Source: Candidatus Delongbacteria bacterium | Lineage (GTDB): Bacteria; UBA4055 | Assembly (NCBI GenBank): GCA_016937995.1 | Contig: JAFGVM010000064.1 | Span: 42,997 to 106,996 of the forward strand | DNA length: 64,000 bases | Reading direction: 5' to 3' | In this document: positions 7,735 to 17,757 of the stretch, piece after piece | Numbering within the stretch: the first letter of the stretch is position 1 | How the letters are laid out: every line of letters begins with the position of its first letter | Notes under the pieces: model-generated | What the model was told of the DNA's origin: nothing | Database searches by the model: none | Seen by the model: only the letters and a program-made list of their open reading frames with translations | Made by a program: the position numbers and the translations under genes

Positions 7735-10700
7735 ATGTCTCAACTGAACGGAGCATTCCCGAAGCATATTCATTCGCCTGAGTATTATATGAATAAACAG
7801 TTCATGTTCATTGATATATCAGGGTTTACACCATTGTGTGATAAATTTATAAGTGAGAGCAGTTACGGAGCAGAAAAGATCGGTGATCTGGTGAACACAG
7901 TTTTTAATCCAATTATAGATTTTGTATTTGAAAAAGGTGGGGATGTTATTTCTTTTGCAGGTGATGCATTGTTCGTTGCAGTTGAAAAGAAATCGGTCAA
8001 AGCGGTACAGGATATGTCTCAGAAACTTATAAAAGAACAGACCATAGATAAAAGTCTTGCCATTACAATAGATATGCTGAAAGATGAATACTACCCGAAT
8101 ATTATAAAGTCAGCTGAAGGAAGTTCATTTAGCTACTACCCACAGAAAGATAAAAATGATCTATTGAAAAATACTTTCCCTGACGAGATATATGAGATCT
8201 ATCAAAGTAATTTCAGAGGTGAACTTAGAGCTGTACCTGTTTTCTTTATTCATATTTCAGAAAAATATTCTATAAACAAAATAAGACCGTTGCTTGAATT
8301 CATTACAGAGAAATCAAAAGAGAATTCTGTTTATATCAATAAAATAGAATATCTCGACAAAGGCTGGATGATATTGCTTTCAGCGGGATCACCTGTATAT
8401 TCCTCCGAAGCACCTGTCAAAATATATGAACTGTTATCCAAATTCTCCAAGAAAGCTAAAACTTATAATATCCCTGTGCAGATAGGTGGAACTCTTCAAA
8501 GAGGTTACTGCGGTATCATCGGTAATGAAAAGAGATGGGAATTTACTTTCTTAGGGTCAAATGTCAACCTTGCAGCCAGGATCGCCTTTTCTTCAGAAAA
8601 TTACAAGATCTCCTGTGATGAGTCATTTGCATATTCTTCTCAAAACCTTTTGAAGTCTGAGTCTATAGGTATAAAGACTTATAAAGGAGTAGGTGAAAGA
8701 GAAATCTTTGAAATCACGGGTAAGATCAATGATACAAAAAATATTTTCGTAGGCAGGGAGAAAGAGGTACTATCATGCTTGAATTTCTTTTCAGGTGACA
8801 GAAGAGCTTTTGTACTTTTGAACGGTCCTTCAGGAATTGGAAAAACAGTACTTGCAGAACATATAATTCAATCTTTGGGTTATAAGTTTCTTATAAGATT
8901 AAAAGGTGTTTTCGGAAATGAATCAGCTTTCTCCTTATTCGATAATTTCTGTGATAAAAATTCGGGAGCAGCTGAAATATTCAAAAAATTCAAAGCTATA
9001 AAGCAACCAACTCTAATTTATATAGATGACCTGCATTTTGCCGATGACAGCAGTTTATTTATGTTTCACAGAATGATCAACGAAGGTAACCCGTTCGTTA
9101 ATTTCATAGCTACAACGATAGGAAGGGAAAAAGTTAAGATCACACCTTTGTCTTACTATGAATCTTTGATAATTGATCTGCAGCCGTTCGACCCGAAAGA
9201 TATTCAGCATATAACGAAGATGATATCAGGAATTAATATAACATTGAAGACCAGTAAAATGCTGCACAGATCAACTCAGGGAAATCCTTTATTCATTACT
9301 AAAATACTGCCTTATATAACAAAAGATATTGAAAATTCAGGAAAAGTTCCCTATTCACTTCAGGAAATAATCTTGATGAAATTAAATGAAATTCCTGATA
9401 AAGGACCGGAATTCATTGATGGGGGCTCTGTTTATGGTGATATTTTTGATCATGGTGTGGTTAGAGAAGTAATAAATCTGAAGGATAAAATATTTAGAGA
9501 CATTGTTTCAAAGGCGGAGAACGAAGGATTAGTAAGAAGATCTCTTTCCCGTGATGAGATGGAGTTCTCGAACACAATTATAAGAGAAATTATCTATGAA
9601 AGACTTTTAAAAAAGAAGATCGATTTTTTCAGGATAAAAATAGCAGAAGCTATTGTTGACTCAAAGACTAAAGATCTGAAAAAATTATATAAAGCAGTGA
9701 CAATGTACTTTTCTGCAAATGATAATAGAGCTCTACCTTTAGCTCTTAAACTTGTTGAAGAATTTAAAAGAACAAAAGATCATGGTACTTTAAGAAGTAT
9801 CGTTCAAAGATCTTTTGAGTTCATTAAAAAGAATAACTTATATTCAAAGGCTTATGATTTTATTGAGTTGTTTTCAAGATCTTCTCAATTTGTTATTGGT
9901 GCAAAACTAACAACAATACTCGAAGAAATAGCCTTCAAGATAACTGATTGGAGAAATAATGAAAAATTACTTCTCTATATTGCAAGATTAGTTTTTGAGA
10001 TACAGTTCAAAGCACCCGAGGAACTTCTGAAAAAATATCTGGAATTGAAAGGTGAAGATAAACATTATCTTTGGACAAAAGTAAAGACCTGTGCTTATGT
10101 AATACCGCAAAACGAAGCTGTGAAGATATTTTACGATCTGAAAAATAAATTCGAAGGCAATGAAAGGGTAGAGTTCTATATAGATTTTGTGGGTTATGCA
10201 TTCTTTATCACAGGGAATGTGGACATGGAAAAAGAAGGTATAAAGGAATTGCAGAGACTCGAATCATCTATGCCTGTTTATTTAAAAGTATCTTACTTGT
10301 TCATAAAGAACAGCATAGCTATTCACAGGGACGATATGACTGAATCAAAAAAATGTCTTGATGAAATTACAAGTTATAATAAAAAAGATGTGGATCTTAG
10401 TGATTCTTTCTCGATATACAATGATTATTCGATCCTTTATCTGAATTTGGCCTATGAAAATTTTGATAAAGAATATATTAAGAGATCTTTAAAGTATTCC
10501 ATTAAAGCTGTTAAGGCAATGACAGACCTCCAAATAGAAGCTGATCTGCCTTTGATGACGACCAATCTTGCAAGTTACTATATGACCAGTGGTTATGTGA
10601 AGAAGGCGGAAAGAACTTATCTTGAAGGCTTGTATTATGGACTAAATATCGATCATCCTGTTGAGGTACTTTATACAAAATCTAGGATTGCTTTTCAAAC

Positions 10701-11355
10701 TTCTGCATCAGGAGCTTATGCTCTTTCGATTAAGTTATCAGATGAAGTTATTCAGGGAAAGATCACAGATATCCTATCCGGTTCATATACCATCAAATAT
10801 CTATATGGTGGTAAAAAGGAGAATGATCTCAAAACAGCCAAAAAATATGCTCTGGAGATAGCTAAATTCGGATCTGCAAAATGTTACTGGGAGATGTCAA
10901 GATTAATGACCCAGCAGGCATTTGCTGATAATGATATCAGTGAAATGAAAAAGATCAGAAGAGACTTGATGAAATGGAGAAAATATACTCAAAGGGCGGG
11001 AAATCTGTTTGCAAATGAAACTACGATCAAAATACTTGGATTGATGAGTGGAATTAAGACAGAAGCTGTAAAAGTAAGAGACAGATTGTCAAAACTTGAA
11101 AAACTGAATGTTAATTTCAGTCTTCAAGGTAAATGCTGCTATGCTTTAGGACTTCATCATAAAGATATTGATCTTCTCAAAAAAGCAAAGAAATATGCTT
11201 TAAAGATGAGAGAATATCCGTTCGTTTTAAGGATCGAAAAAGAACTATACAGGATCACACAAGATAATTACTGGTCCCGAAGGATGAAAATATCAGAGAA
11301 GAAGCTTAAAGAAGTGAATAAGATAAAGAGTATTGAGGAATTCTTTGGATACTAA
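7735..11355 (+). CDS. Soluble-adenylyl-cyclase-like protein: two cyclase domains, ATPase, TPR-like tail
   Basis: 1206 aa from the ATG at 7735, chosen because GAGGAA sits 7 bases upstream; an in-frame TTG lies at 7672 inside a hairpin. Seen: cyclase domain C1 (FMFIDISGFT with D27; GGDVISFAGDAL with D77), the two metal aspartates. Cyclase domain C2 has DKGW with K209, and FTFLGSNVNLAAR with T271, N278 and R282. These match, in spacing, the ATP-base and transition-state residues of human sAC (Lys334, Thr405, Asn412, Arg416, from memory). Next come an AAA/NACHT-like ATPase (Walker A GPSGIGKT at about 364, Walker B LIYIDDLHF at about 427) and about 600 helical residues. No signal peptide or TM segment. 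Inferred product: cAMP. It is flanked by unrelated genes. Confidence 0.88.
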   Translation: MSQLNGAFPKHIHSPEYYMNKQFMFIDISGFTPLCDKFISESSYGAEKIGDLVNTVFNPIIDFVFEKGGDVISFAGDALFVAVEKKSVKAVQDMSQKLIKEQTIDKSLAITIDMLKDEYYPNIIKSAEGSSFSYYPQKDKNDLLKNTFPDEIYEIYQSNFRGELRAVPVFFIHISEKYSINKIRPLLEFITEKSKENSVYINKIEYLDKGWMILLSAGSPVYSSEAPVKIYELLSKFSKKAKTYNIPVQIGGTLQRGYCGIIGNEKRWEFTFLGSNVNLAARIAFSSENYKISCDESFAYSSQNLLKSESIGIKTYKGVGEREIFEITGKINDTKNIFVGREKEVLSCLNFFSGDRRAFVLLNGPSGIGKTVLAEHIIQSLGYKFLIRLKGVFGNESAFSLFDNFCDKNSGAAEIFKKFKAIKQPTLIYIDDLHFADDSSLFMFHRMINEGNPFVNFIATTIGREKVKITPLSYYESLIIDLQPFDPKDIQHITKMISGINITLKTSKMLHRSTQGNPLFITKILPYITKDIENSGKVPYSLQEIILMKLNEIPDKGPEFIDGGSVYGDIFDHGVVREVINLKDKIFRDIVSKAENEGLVRRSLSRDEMEFSNTIIREIIYERLLKKKIDFFRIKIAEAIVDSKTKDLKKLYKAVTMYFSANDNRALPLALKLVEEFKRTKDHGTLRSIVQRSFEFIKKNNLYSKAYDFIELFSRSSQFVIGAKLTTILEEIAFKITDWRNNEKLLLYIARLVFEIQFKAPEELLKKYLELKGEDKHYLWTKVKTCAYVIPQNEAVKIFYDLKNKFEGNERVEFYIDFVGYAFFITGNVDMEKEGIKELQRLESSMPVYLKVSYLFIKNSIAIHRDDMTESKKCLDEITSYNKKDVDLSDSFSIYNDYSILYLNLAYENFDKEYIKRSLKYSIKAVKAMTDLQIEADLPLMTTNLASYYMTSGYVKKAERTYLEGLYYGLNIDHPVEVLYTKSRIAFQTSASGAYALSIKLSDEVIQGKITDILSGSYTIKYLYGGKKENDLKTAKKYALEIAKFGSAKCYWEMSRLMTQQAFADNDISEMKKIRRDLMKWRKYTQRAGNLFANETTIKILGLMSGIKTEAVKVRDRLSKLEKLNVNFSLQGKCCYALGLHHKDIDLLKKAKKYALKMREYPFVLRIEKELYRITQDNYWSRRMKISEKKLKEVNKIKSIEEFFGY

Positions 11356-11368
11356 TAGCAGGTATGAA

Positions 11369-12160
11369 CTATCTTCCGTACTTATAGAATAATTTATTTA
11401 CCCATACCGGCATAAATCTGAGGAATGTTTTTGCCAATATTTTAGGTATCTGAAAATAACCGTGAAGTTTTTTTACCAGAAAAAAAGAAACTCTCATTTC
11501 ATTTTTAACGTTGCTGAATAGAGTTCTGTTCTTCCAGAACTTATCTGTAACCCTGAAATATATCAACGGTTCATGAATGTTATTCATTTTAACATTTTTA
11601 ACGACTGCTCTAGACCAGAGATCATAATCCTGACTTTTTCTGTAATTCTCGTTATAATATCCGACAACATCAAAGAACTCTCTTCTGAAAGCTACAGATG
11701 GGTGAATGAAAGGATTTCTTGTAAATGCCCATTTTTTTATGTCTACCTGGTAAGGCATATTTTTATAGAATATCTCTGCTCCGTCCTTATTAATCTCAAT
11801 ACATTCTGTACCGATTAACATAAGATCTTCATCGACTTTAAATTCTTCCAGAGTTCTCTCGAATCTTTTACGGTGAGAAATGTCATCAGCGTCCATTCTG
11901 AAATAAATATCAGCAGGATATTTTTTTAATGCTTTGTTCAAGGTTGCAGCAAGACCGATATTTTCTTCATTTCTCATGATGGTGATCCTGCGATCGTTCA
12001 GAGAATTAATGTACAGGTCAATATCTTCATTAGTTTTACCATCTATACAAAGTATAAGATCAAAATCAGAATATGATTGAGATAGAATACTGTTCAGAGC
12101 CAATTTGAAATACTTTAGCTCATCACTGAGGGAAACAGGTAGTAAAACTTTGATATTCAT
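11369..12160 (-). CDS. Family 2 glycosyltransferase
   Basis: 263 aa GT-A fold enzyme. Seen: KVLLPVSLSDELKYFKLALNSILSQSYSDFDL nucleotide-binding start, DxD-type metal site RMDADD at about 93-98, and an acceptor-side SQDYDLWSR motif near 171. The last gene of the minus-strand polysaccharide group, about 100 bp after its neighbour. It resembles the GT2 at 16723-17757 in order of motifs. Sugar donor and acceptor cannot be told from sequence. It starts at ATG 12160, after a gap with no obvious promoter. Confidence 0.88.
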   Translation of the reverse strand: MNIKVLLPVSLSDELKYFKLALNSILSQSYSDFDLILCIDGKTNEDIDLYINSLNDRRITIMRNEENIGLAATLNKALKKYPADIYFRMDADDISHRKRFERTLEEFKVDEDLMLIGTECIEINKDGAEIFYKNMPYQVDIKKWAFTRNPFIHPSVAFRREFFDVVGYYNENYRKSQDYDLWSRAVVKNVKMNNIHEPLIYFRVTDKFWKNRTLFSNVKNEMRVSFFLVKKLHGYFQIPKILAKTFLRFMPVWVNKLFYKYGR

Positions 12161-12260
12161 TAACAGGTCTTATCTTTAATTTTTAGCTACAGTATGAAAA
12201 ATATAGTATTTTAATGAAATAGTAAAGAGGAAAATGAGACTGAATTATAAAACAATTTCA

Positions 12261-13394
12261 TTAAGTAATATGTACTTTATCGTTAATCATGGATTGGTAT
12301 AATTCTGAATATTTATCTGACATAGCTTGAGAAGAAAAGTGTACTTTAATAATTTGTGAACAATCTGTTTTATTATGCAGCAATTCTATAGCTTGTTTGA
12401 GTTTGTTGGATAGTGCAACAGAATCATTATTCTTAAACAAAACACCAACATCACTTTTGTTAAAATAGGTAAGAATTTCTTCAAATGCTGGGATATCTGA
12501 AAGTATACAGAATAATCCACAAGAAATAGCTTCGGTCACAACTAATCCAAATCCTTCAGTTAAAGATGAACTTATAAAGACATCAGAAGCTTGATAGTAA
12601 TCTTCGACATTAGTTTGTCTTCCAACAAATTTAATATTATCAGAACTATTAGATAAAGTCTTACATTCTTCTAATAATTCTCCGTCTCCCACAAAAATTA
12701 GTAATGACTTTTCAACTTCTGAAATCATAAAAGCTTTAATTGTTGTGATAGGATCTTTTAGTTGTGTTAAATGGCCTACAGATAAAAAAACAACTCGATC
12801 AGCAGGTATTTTAAGCTTATCTCTTAATTTTAATTTTGCAGATAAAGGAATAGAAAAGAATTTTTTTGAATCTATGCCATTATAAACAACAGAAGTATTG
12901 AGAGAGTATCGATTTTTTAAATGCTTGGAAATACTTTTTGAGATTGATACAGGTTGGCTTATCTTTTTCAAAATCTTCATGTGAAAATACAGCATAATAT
13001 TTCCTAAGAATTTACCGTATCTTAATAGGTAATCTTTATTTGGAAAATTATGAATTGTAGAAACTGTGCTATATTTTTTTGAGAATATCGAACACAAATA
13101 ATCACTTCGAATACCATGAGAGTGTATTAAGTCAGGATTGATATTGTTGATTATTTTTGAAGTATTTCTTTTCAAAAAAAAGATACCTTTTAGTCTTGAT
13201 AGTTTAACCTGACTAACATCCGATCCTTCTTTTACGAATTCATCAATAAGTGAATGTTGTGGTTCTTTTGACAATGTAATTATAAAAACATCAAATAGTT
13301 TTTTATCAAGGTTTTTAACAATGCTCAATAGAACTTGGACTGGTCCACAATTTTTAAGAGTTGATACGATATATACTATTTTTATTTTTTTCAT
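12261..13394 (-). CDS. Family 4 glycosyltransferase
   Basis: 377 aa GT-B enzyme. Seen: N-terminal KIVYIVSTLKNCGPVQVLLSIVKNL acceptor domain and C-terminal donor domain with SVGHLTQLKDP and the EX7E-type string SLTEGFGLVVTEAISCG (about 275-291). Separated from the upstream GT4 by one base, so translational coupling is likely. Acts at the cytoplasmic face on a lipid-linked glycan; the sugar is unknown. The substrate-binding N-half differs clearly from the other two GT4 enzymes here. Confidence 0.9.
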   Translation of the reverse strand: MKKIKIVYIVSTLKNCGPVQVLLSIVKNLDKKLFDVFIITLSKEPQHSLIDEFVKEGSDVSQVKLSRLKGIFFLKRNTSKIINNINPDLIHSHGIRSDYLCSIFSKKYSTVSTIHNFPNKDYLLRYGKFLGNIMLYFHMKILKKISQPVSISKSISKHLKNRYSLNTSVVYNGIDSKKFFSIPLSAKLKLRDKLKIPADRVVFLSVGHLTQLKDPITTIKAFMISEVEKSLLIFVGDGELLEECKTLSNSSDNIKFVGRQTNVEDYYQASDVFISSSLTEGFGLVVTEAISCGLFCILSDIPAFEEILTYFNKSDVGVLFKNNDSVALSNKLKQAIELLHNKTDCSQIIKVHFSSQAMSDKYSELYQSMINDKVHIT

Positions 13395-13395
13395 A

Positions 13396-14481
13396 TTATA
13401 ATTTTATCATTTCATTCCATTTATCCATATATTTATCTACAGAAAGAGTGTCAGATATTTTTATAGCATTATTACCCAAATTTCTTCTTAATTCACTATC
13501 TGTAAGTAAAAGTCTTATTTTTTCGCTAAGTTCCTCGATATTTTCATTTTGAATAAGAATACCGTTAACATTATTTTCAATTATATTTCTAGGCCCATTC
13601 GGACAATCTGTTGAAATAACAGGTAAGCCTGCAGACATAGCTTCAGCTATAACCATTCCGAAAGATTCGGATTTTGACGACAAAACGAATATGTCTGATT
13701 GGACCATCTTTTCTACTATATTGTCAACTGGATCATGAATGATTATTTTTTGTTCAAGACCTAGGTTGTTAATTAAATTATTTAAATTACTTAACTCTGG
13801 GCCTGAACCATAAATATTCAATTTTAATTTCGGGAACTCTTTTTCTACTTTAGAAAAAGCATGTACAAGGATATCAAAACCTTTGTCTTTTATCAATCTA
13901 CCTACGCTTATCAATTCGTATTTTAAATCGCTATAATTTGTTTTAAATAAGCTGGAATTCATAATAGGGTTGTATACAACATGTATTTTATTGCTCAATA
14001 CTGATGAAAAAAAAATCTTATCCTCAGGAGTAATAACAGTGATTGCTTTTGTAAGTTTATATGTTTTTATTCTCAGAAATTCCCATATATTGCCGATTTT
14101 TTTAAAGCAAAGTGCAAAATGCTCAGTTGCAATTACTGGAATTTTAGTTTTGAATAGAGAGATTATGGTTAAAATATTCAATATATCTGCAAATGAAATA
14201 ATTAGGTCGGGTTTTGTTCTTAGAATCGCTTTCCTAATCTTATATAGTGTTACTGGAAAATATAATGATTTTAAGACAGGATTTTTGATCTTGCCGAGTA
14301 TGTCAGTTTTGATCAATTTGATTTGGGGATCCAACGGATAAAAACTATTTTTAGAAGTATCACTGACTGTTAATATAGTAACTTTATGATCACGCTTCAC
14401 CAATTCAGATGATAGGATGGACATTACTCTTTCAGTTCCCCCAGAGTTACTCATTTTTGATATTATTAAAGTTATTCTCAT
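13396..14481 (-). CDS. Family 4 glycosyltransferase
   Basis: 361 aa GT-B enzyme. Seen: N-terminal ISKMSNSGGTERVMSILSSEL, donor-domain ISVGRLIKDKGFDILVHAF and the EX7E string SESFGMVIAEAMSAGLPVI. The later DCPNGPRNII segment is typical of GalNAc/GlcNAc-transferring PglH/PglJ-like members, which hints at a HexNAc donor, but only weakly. Seventeen bases separate it from the upstream GT2. Part of the polysaccharide operon. Confidence 0.9.
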   Translation of the reverse strand: MRITLIISKMSNSGGTERVMSILSSELVKRDHKVTILTVSDTSKNSFYPLDPQIKLIKTDILGKIKNPVLKSLYFPVTLYKIRKAILRTKPDLIISFADILNILTIISLFKTKIPVIATEHFALCFKKIGNIWEFLRIKTYKLTKAITVITPEDKIFFSSVLSNKIHVVYNPIMNSSLFKTNYSDLKYELISVGRLIKDKGFDILVHAFSKVEKEFPKLKLNIYGSGPELSNLNNLINNLGLEQKIIIHDPVDNIVEKMVQSDIFVLSSKSESFGMVIAEAMSAGLPVISTDCPNGPRNIIENNVNGILIQNENIEELSEKIRLLLTDSELRRNLGNNAIKISDTLSVDKYMDKWNEMIKL

Positions 14482-14498
14482 TTGATCTATACAATTCC

Positions 14499-15503
14499 CT
14501 AAAATAATCTTGATTTTTTGTTCTTGTAGATATTGAAGTATATATTGTCGAAATATAAAAGCATAATTGATTTAATCATAAGTTTATAATTTTTAAATGG
14601 ATTCATATAAAATGCTCTTCTAAGGAAATATTTTATTATCTTCCTTTTTCTTAAACTGAAATATTTTTTTTCTTCTTTCAATACGGCCCAATTTGTAAGT
14701 ATCATAACAGTAGTTCTGACAATTTTGTCATACTTAACAGCATTTATGATCTTCGAATCCTCTTTTTGGTCTATGAATTTTTTTTCCAGATGGTAGAGTG
14801 ATTTCAATATTGTAAGATATTTTAGATTTTTCAGATTCTGCATTGTTCCCTGATCATGTCTGAGATAAATTAGAAGCTCTTTATTAACACAGCTAACTCT
14901 ATTTGCTTTGGCAAGTGATTCGTAGTTAAATATCTGATCCTCACCATAGCTGATATTTTCATAAAATCTGATCTTATTATTTTCTAATAACTTTTTATCG
15001 AATAAAATGCTCCAAATGTACATATATGTTTCAGATTTAAGGTATTTCAATAAAACATCTTTTCCGGATAAAACACCTTCTGTGTATTTATATCTATCCA
15101 GGTATGTTCTGAAAACAGATCCGTCAGTCAAGACTTCAGTATAACCACAATAGACCATATCTGAACCATTTTCAATGATTTTATTATACATTAATTCAAG
15201 GTAATTATTTTCCACATGATCATCACCGTCAATGAAACAAATATATTTACCGATCGAAAGTTCAATCCCGATATTTCTACTTTTACTTACCCCTTTATTT
15301 TCTTGGTCGATCACACGATAATTTGAGAAAATGTCCTTATAAGAGTTGATCACATCCAAAGTACTATCAGTTGAACCATCGTTTACAACTATTATTTCAA
15401 AATTTTGGAAAGTCTGATTTTTTAAACTGTCCAATGTTTTTGATACGAAGTTACCAACGTTAAATGCCGGTATTATGACAGTGATATATATATCGTTGAT
15501 CAT
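14499..15503 (-). CDS. Family 2 glycosyltransferase
   Basis: 334 aa. Seen: ITVIIPAFNVGNFVSKTLDSLKNQTFQNFEIIVVNDGSTDST, the classical GT2 start, then KGVSKSRNIGIELSIGKYICFIDGDD with the metal DxD (about 88-95), and SYGEDQIFNYE as the likely catalytic ED motif. The C-terminal third is basic and hydrophobic, consistent with membrane association. It abuts the upstream GT4 with no gap. Donor sugar unknown. Confidence 0.9.
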   Translation of the reverse strand: MINDIYITVIIPAFNVGNFVSKTLDSLKNQTFQNFEIIVVNDGSTDSTLDVINSYKDIFSNYRVIDQENKGVSKSRNIGIELSIGKYICFIDGDDHVENNYLELMYNKIIENGSDMVYCGYTEVLTDGSVFRTYLDRYKYTEGVLSGKDVLLKYLKSETYMYIWSILFDKKLLENNKIRFYENISYGEDQIFNYESLAKANRVSCVNKELLIYLRHDQGTMQNLKNLKYLTILKSLYHLEKKFIDQKEDSKIINAVKYDKIVRTTVMILTNWAVLKEEKKYFSLRKRKIIKYFLRRAFYMNPFKNYKLMIKSIMLLYFDNIYFNIYKNKKSRLF

Positions 15504-16736
15504 TTAGTTCTCATTTATAATTTCTAAATATTCATTGATAATTCTTTTGGAATCAAAATCAAATGCTCTGGCCTTACCTTTATCTGAGTAATCTTTACTC
15601 ATATTTTTATCATTGAGCAAAACTTTTATTGCATCTAAAAGAAATTTCTCTTCATTCGTTAATGGTTCATAAGCATTTCTGAATTTTCCATCGCAAACTG
15701 GCGTTAATATACCAAATTCAGCAAATTCAATTTTATCTTTCAAGTTAACATCCCGGGAGCCTGGAGCTAATATCTCTCTAGGACCAGCTTTACAATCAGG
15801 GAATATCACAGGCAAACAACAGATCATTGATTCAACTATAACATTTCCAAAACCTTCAAGTATTGAACTTGAAACAAATATGTCAGCACTTTTTAGAAGA
15901 TTATATGGATTTTCAGTATAATCAATGAATCTGATACAGTCTTCCAGGTTTAACTCATTTATTAGGGTTAGTAACTGATCTTTTATTTTGATCTCAACAT
16001 CTAAAAAGGCTTCACCGATTATTACGAGTTCTATGTCTGCAAATTCCTTTTTTACCTCTGAAAATGATCTGATTAAATGCCAAAAAGCTTTTGTATGACA
16101 AATCCTTCCGATTGTAATTAATCTTTTGGCATTAGATTTTTTTTGGAATTCTGTCGAGAGTGGTTCTGAAGACCGTTTGATAATGTCATCAGTATTAAAC
16201 GGGTTGTATATCGGGACGATCTTTCTTTCCTGAAGATTAAAATTAGATACAAGGTCTTTTTTTAATGATCTGGATACAGTAATAATTTTATCACTTTTGT
16301 TATATAAAAACCGTATCAAGACTTTGTTAACAACGCCTCTGAAATCCCTCCTTTCAGATTCCTCTTTCGACTTGTAGCTATGAATTGTAAGTATGGAGTT
16401 ATTAGTTGATCTAGATAGAATGTTTAAAATGTTAGGGTGTTCACCAAAAGAAATTATTGATCCGAGATTATATTTTTTAACAAAATTTCTTAACATGAAA
16501 AATTTCTTAAAACTTCTGGTAAATCTGTGTATTATTTTATTGGATTGAGCATTTTGATCTAATATTAAAAGTTTACCTGAAAAATCAAATAACCTGTTCT
16601 TATTTGAGTATACAATGACAAAAACATTATAATGCTTTGAAAGCTCATTTGATAATGTCGTTGCAACCCTTTCGATCCCACCGATCACATTAAAATCTCT
16701 GAGCAATAAACCGATATTATTTTTATTTTCTGTCAT
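15504..16736 (-). CDS. Family 4 glycosyltransferase
   Basis: 410 aa GT-B enzyme. Seen: GLLLRDFNVIGGIERVATTLSNEL at the N-terminus, LITIGRICHTKAFWHLIRSF at the start of the donor domain, and SILEGFGNVIVESMICCLPVIFPDCKAGPREIL as the EX7E and downstream phosphate-binding region. It overlaps the upstream GT2 by 14 bases, a strong sign of one transcript. Longer than the other two GT4 enzymes through an insert near PGSRDVNLKDKIEF. Confidence 0.9.
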   Translation of the reverse strand: MTENKNNIGLLLRDFNVIGGIERVATTLSNELSKHYNVFVIVYSNKNRLFDFSGKLLILDQNAQSNKIIHRFTRSFKKFFMLRNFVKKYNLGSIISFGEHPNILNILSRSTNNSILTIHSYKSKEESERRDFRGVVNKVLIRFLYNKSDKIITVSRSLKKDLVSNFNLQERKIVPIYNPFNTDDIIKRSSEPLSTEFQKKSNAKRLITIGRICHTKAFWHLIRSFSEVKKEFADIELVIIGEAFLDVEIKIKDQLLTLINELNLEDCIRFIDYTENPYNLLKSADIFVSSSILEGFGNVIVESMICCLPVIFPDCKAGPREILAPGSRDVNLKDKIEFAEFGILTPVCDGKFRNAYEPLTNEEKFLLDAIKVLLNDKNMSKDYSDKGKARAFDFDSKRIINEYLEIINEN

Positions 16737-17757
16737 ATTTGATCGAACATTTTAATAAGAATTTTAATTTCAATACAAACCCCGGGTTAAATTTTTGTGA
16801 ATAAATGAATTCTGAATAAATATCTTTTGTTTTCAATCCGAATTTTGTTGAATTAGTACAAACTGAGAACCAGTATTTTGATATTATATTTTTAAAAATG
16901 TTGTGCTGATATATTTTATTATCATCATTTGCTTTGATCAGGTTATTTATCCAAGCAAGTATCAGTTTAAGATCCTCAAATTTATCAAGAATTTTATTGG
17001 TTGATAAATTTATATGAGTTGTGATTTCTGATTCATCAGGTTTTAAACCAAGAACTTCCAACTGAGCCAAGAAGATCCTCTTCAAGAAAGTTTTTCTATA
17101 ATCTTTAGTAGTCGAATTTGTAATATTTGAACTTAAGAAACGGTATTTTAATAAAGGTTCAGTGAGATTCGCAAATTTTGTATATTTAACCATTCTAGAC
17201 CAAAGCTCATAGTCCTGACTGATTTGAAATTCTTCGTTATAACGGAATTTATGCTCATCAAGTACTGATTTTCTCATAAACACCGTTGGGTGCATGATCA
17301 CATCTCTAAATAACAATTCAACCTTTATCTCATCATGCGACAATGGAAGTTCTGTGAGTTCATTATATTTGCCAAAAAATTGAATATTCGTACCTAAAAC
17401 TCCCACATCAGAATTATCCTCCATGAATGAGTACTGTTTAAGAAATCGTTCAGGTTTAGAAATGTCGTCTGAGTCCATTCTTGCTATATATTTTCCCTTT
17501 ACAATATCAAGCATTTTATTCAAATTTTTTGTAAGACCAATATTTTCTAGGTTTTTTAGCAATACTATTCTATCATCTTGCTTCGCATAATCTTCTAGAA
17601 TTATTAACGAAGTATCAGAAGAACAATCATCTGTAATTATAAATTCAAAATCAGAAAACGATTGGTTTAAAATGCTGTCAACAGATTCTTTTAAGTATAA
17701 CTCGCTGTTATATACAGACATTATGACAGATATTTGAGGAGTGTTTTTAGAATTCAT
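16723..17757 (-). CDS. Family 2 glycosyltransferase
   Basis: 344 aa. Seen: ISVIMSVYNSELYLKESVDSILNQSFSDFEFIITDDCSSD and GKYIARMDSDD (metal site), followed by MHPTVFMRKSVLD and QISQDYELWSRM. Motif order is the same as in the 11369-12160 enzyme, so the two may be ancient duplicates that add different residues. It overlaps both neighbours (14 and 11 bases). The C-terminal ~120 residues are basic with hydrophobic patches. Confidence 0.9.
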   Translation of the reverse strand: MNSKNTPQISVIMSVYNSELYLKESVDSILNQSFSDFEFIITDDCSSDTSLIILEDYAKQDDRIVLLKNLENIGLTKNLNKMLDIVKGKYIARMDSDDISKPERFLKQYSFMEDNSDVGVLGTNIQFFGKYNELTELPLSHDEIKVELLFRDVIMHPTVFMRKSVLDEHKFRYNEEFQISQDYELWSRMVKYTKFANLTEPLLKYRFLSSNITNSTTKDYRKTFLKRIFLAQLEVLGLKPDESEITTHINLSTNKILDKFEDLKLILAWINNLIKANDDNKIYQHNIFKNIISKYWFSVCTNSTKFGLKTKDIYSEFIYSQKFNPGFVLKLKFLLKCSIKYDRK

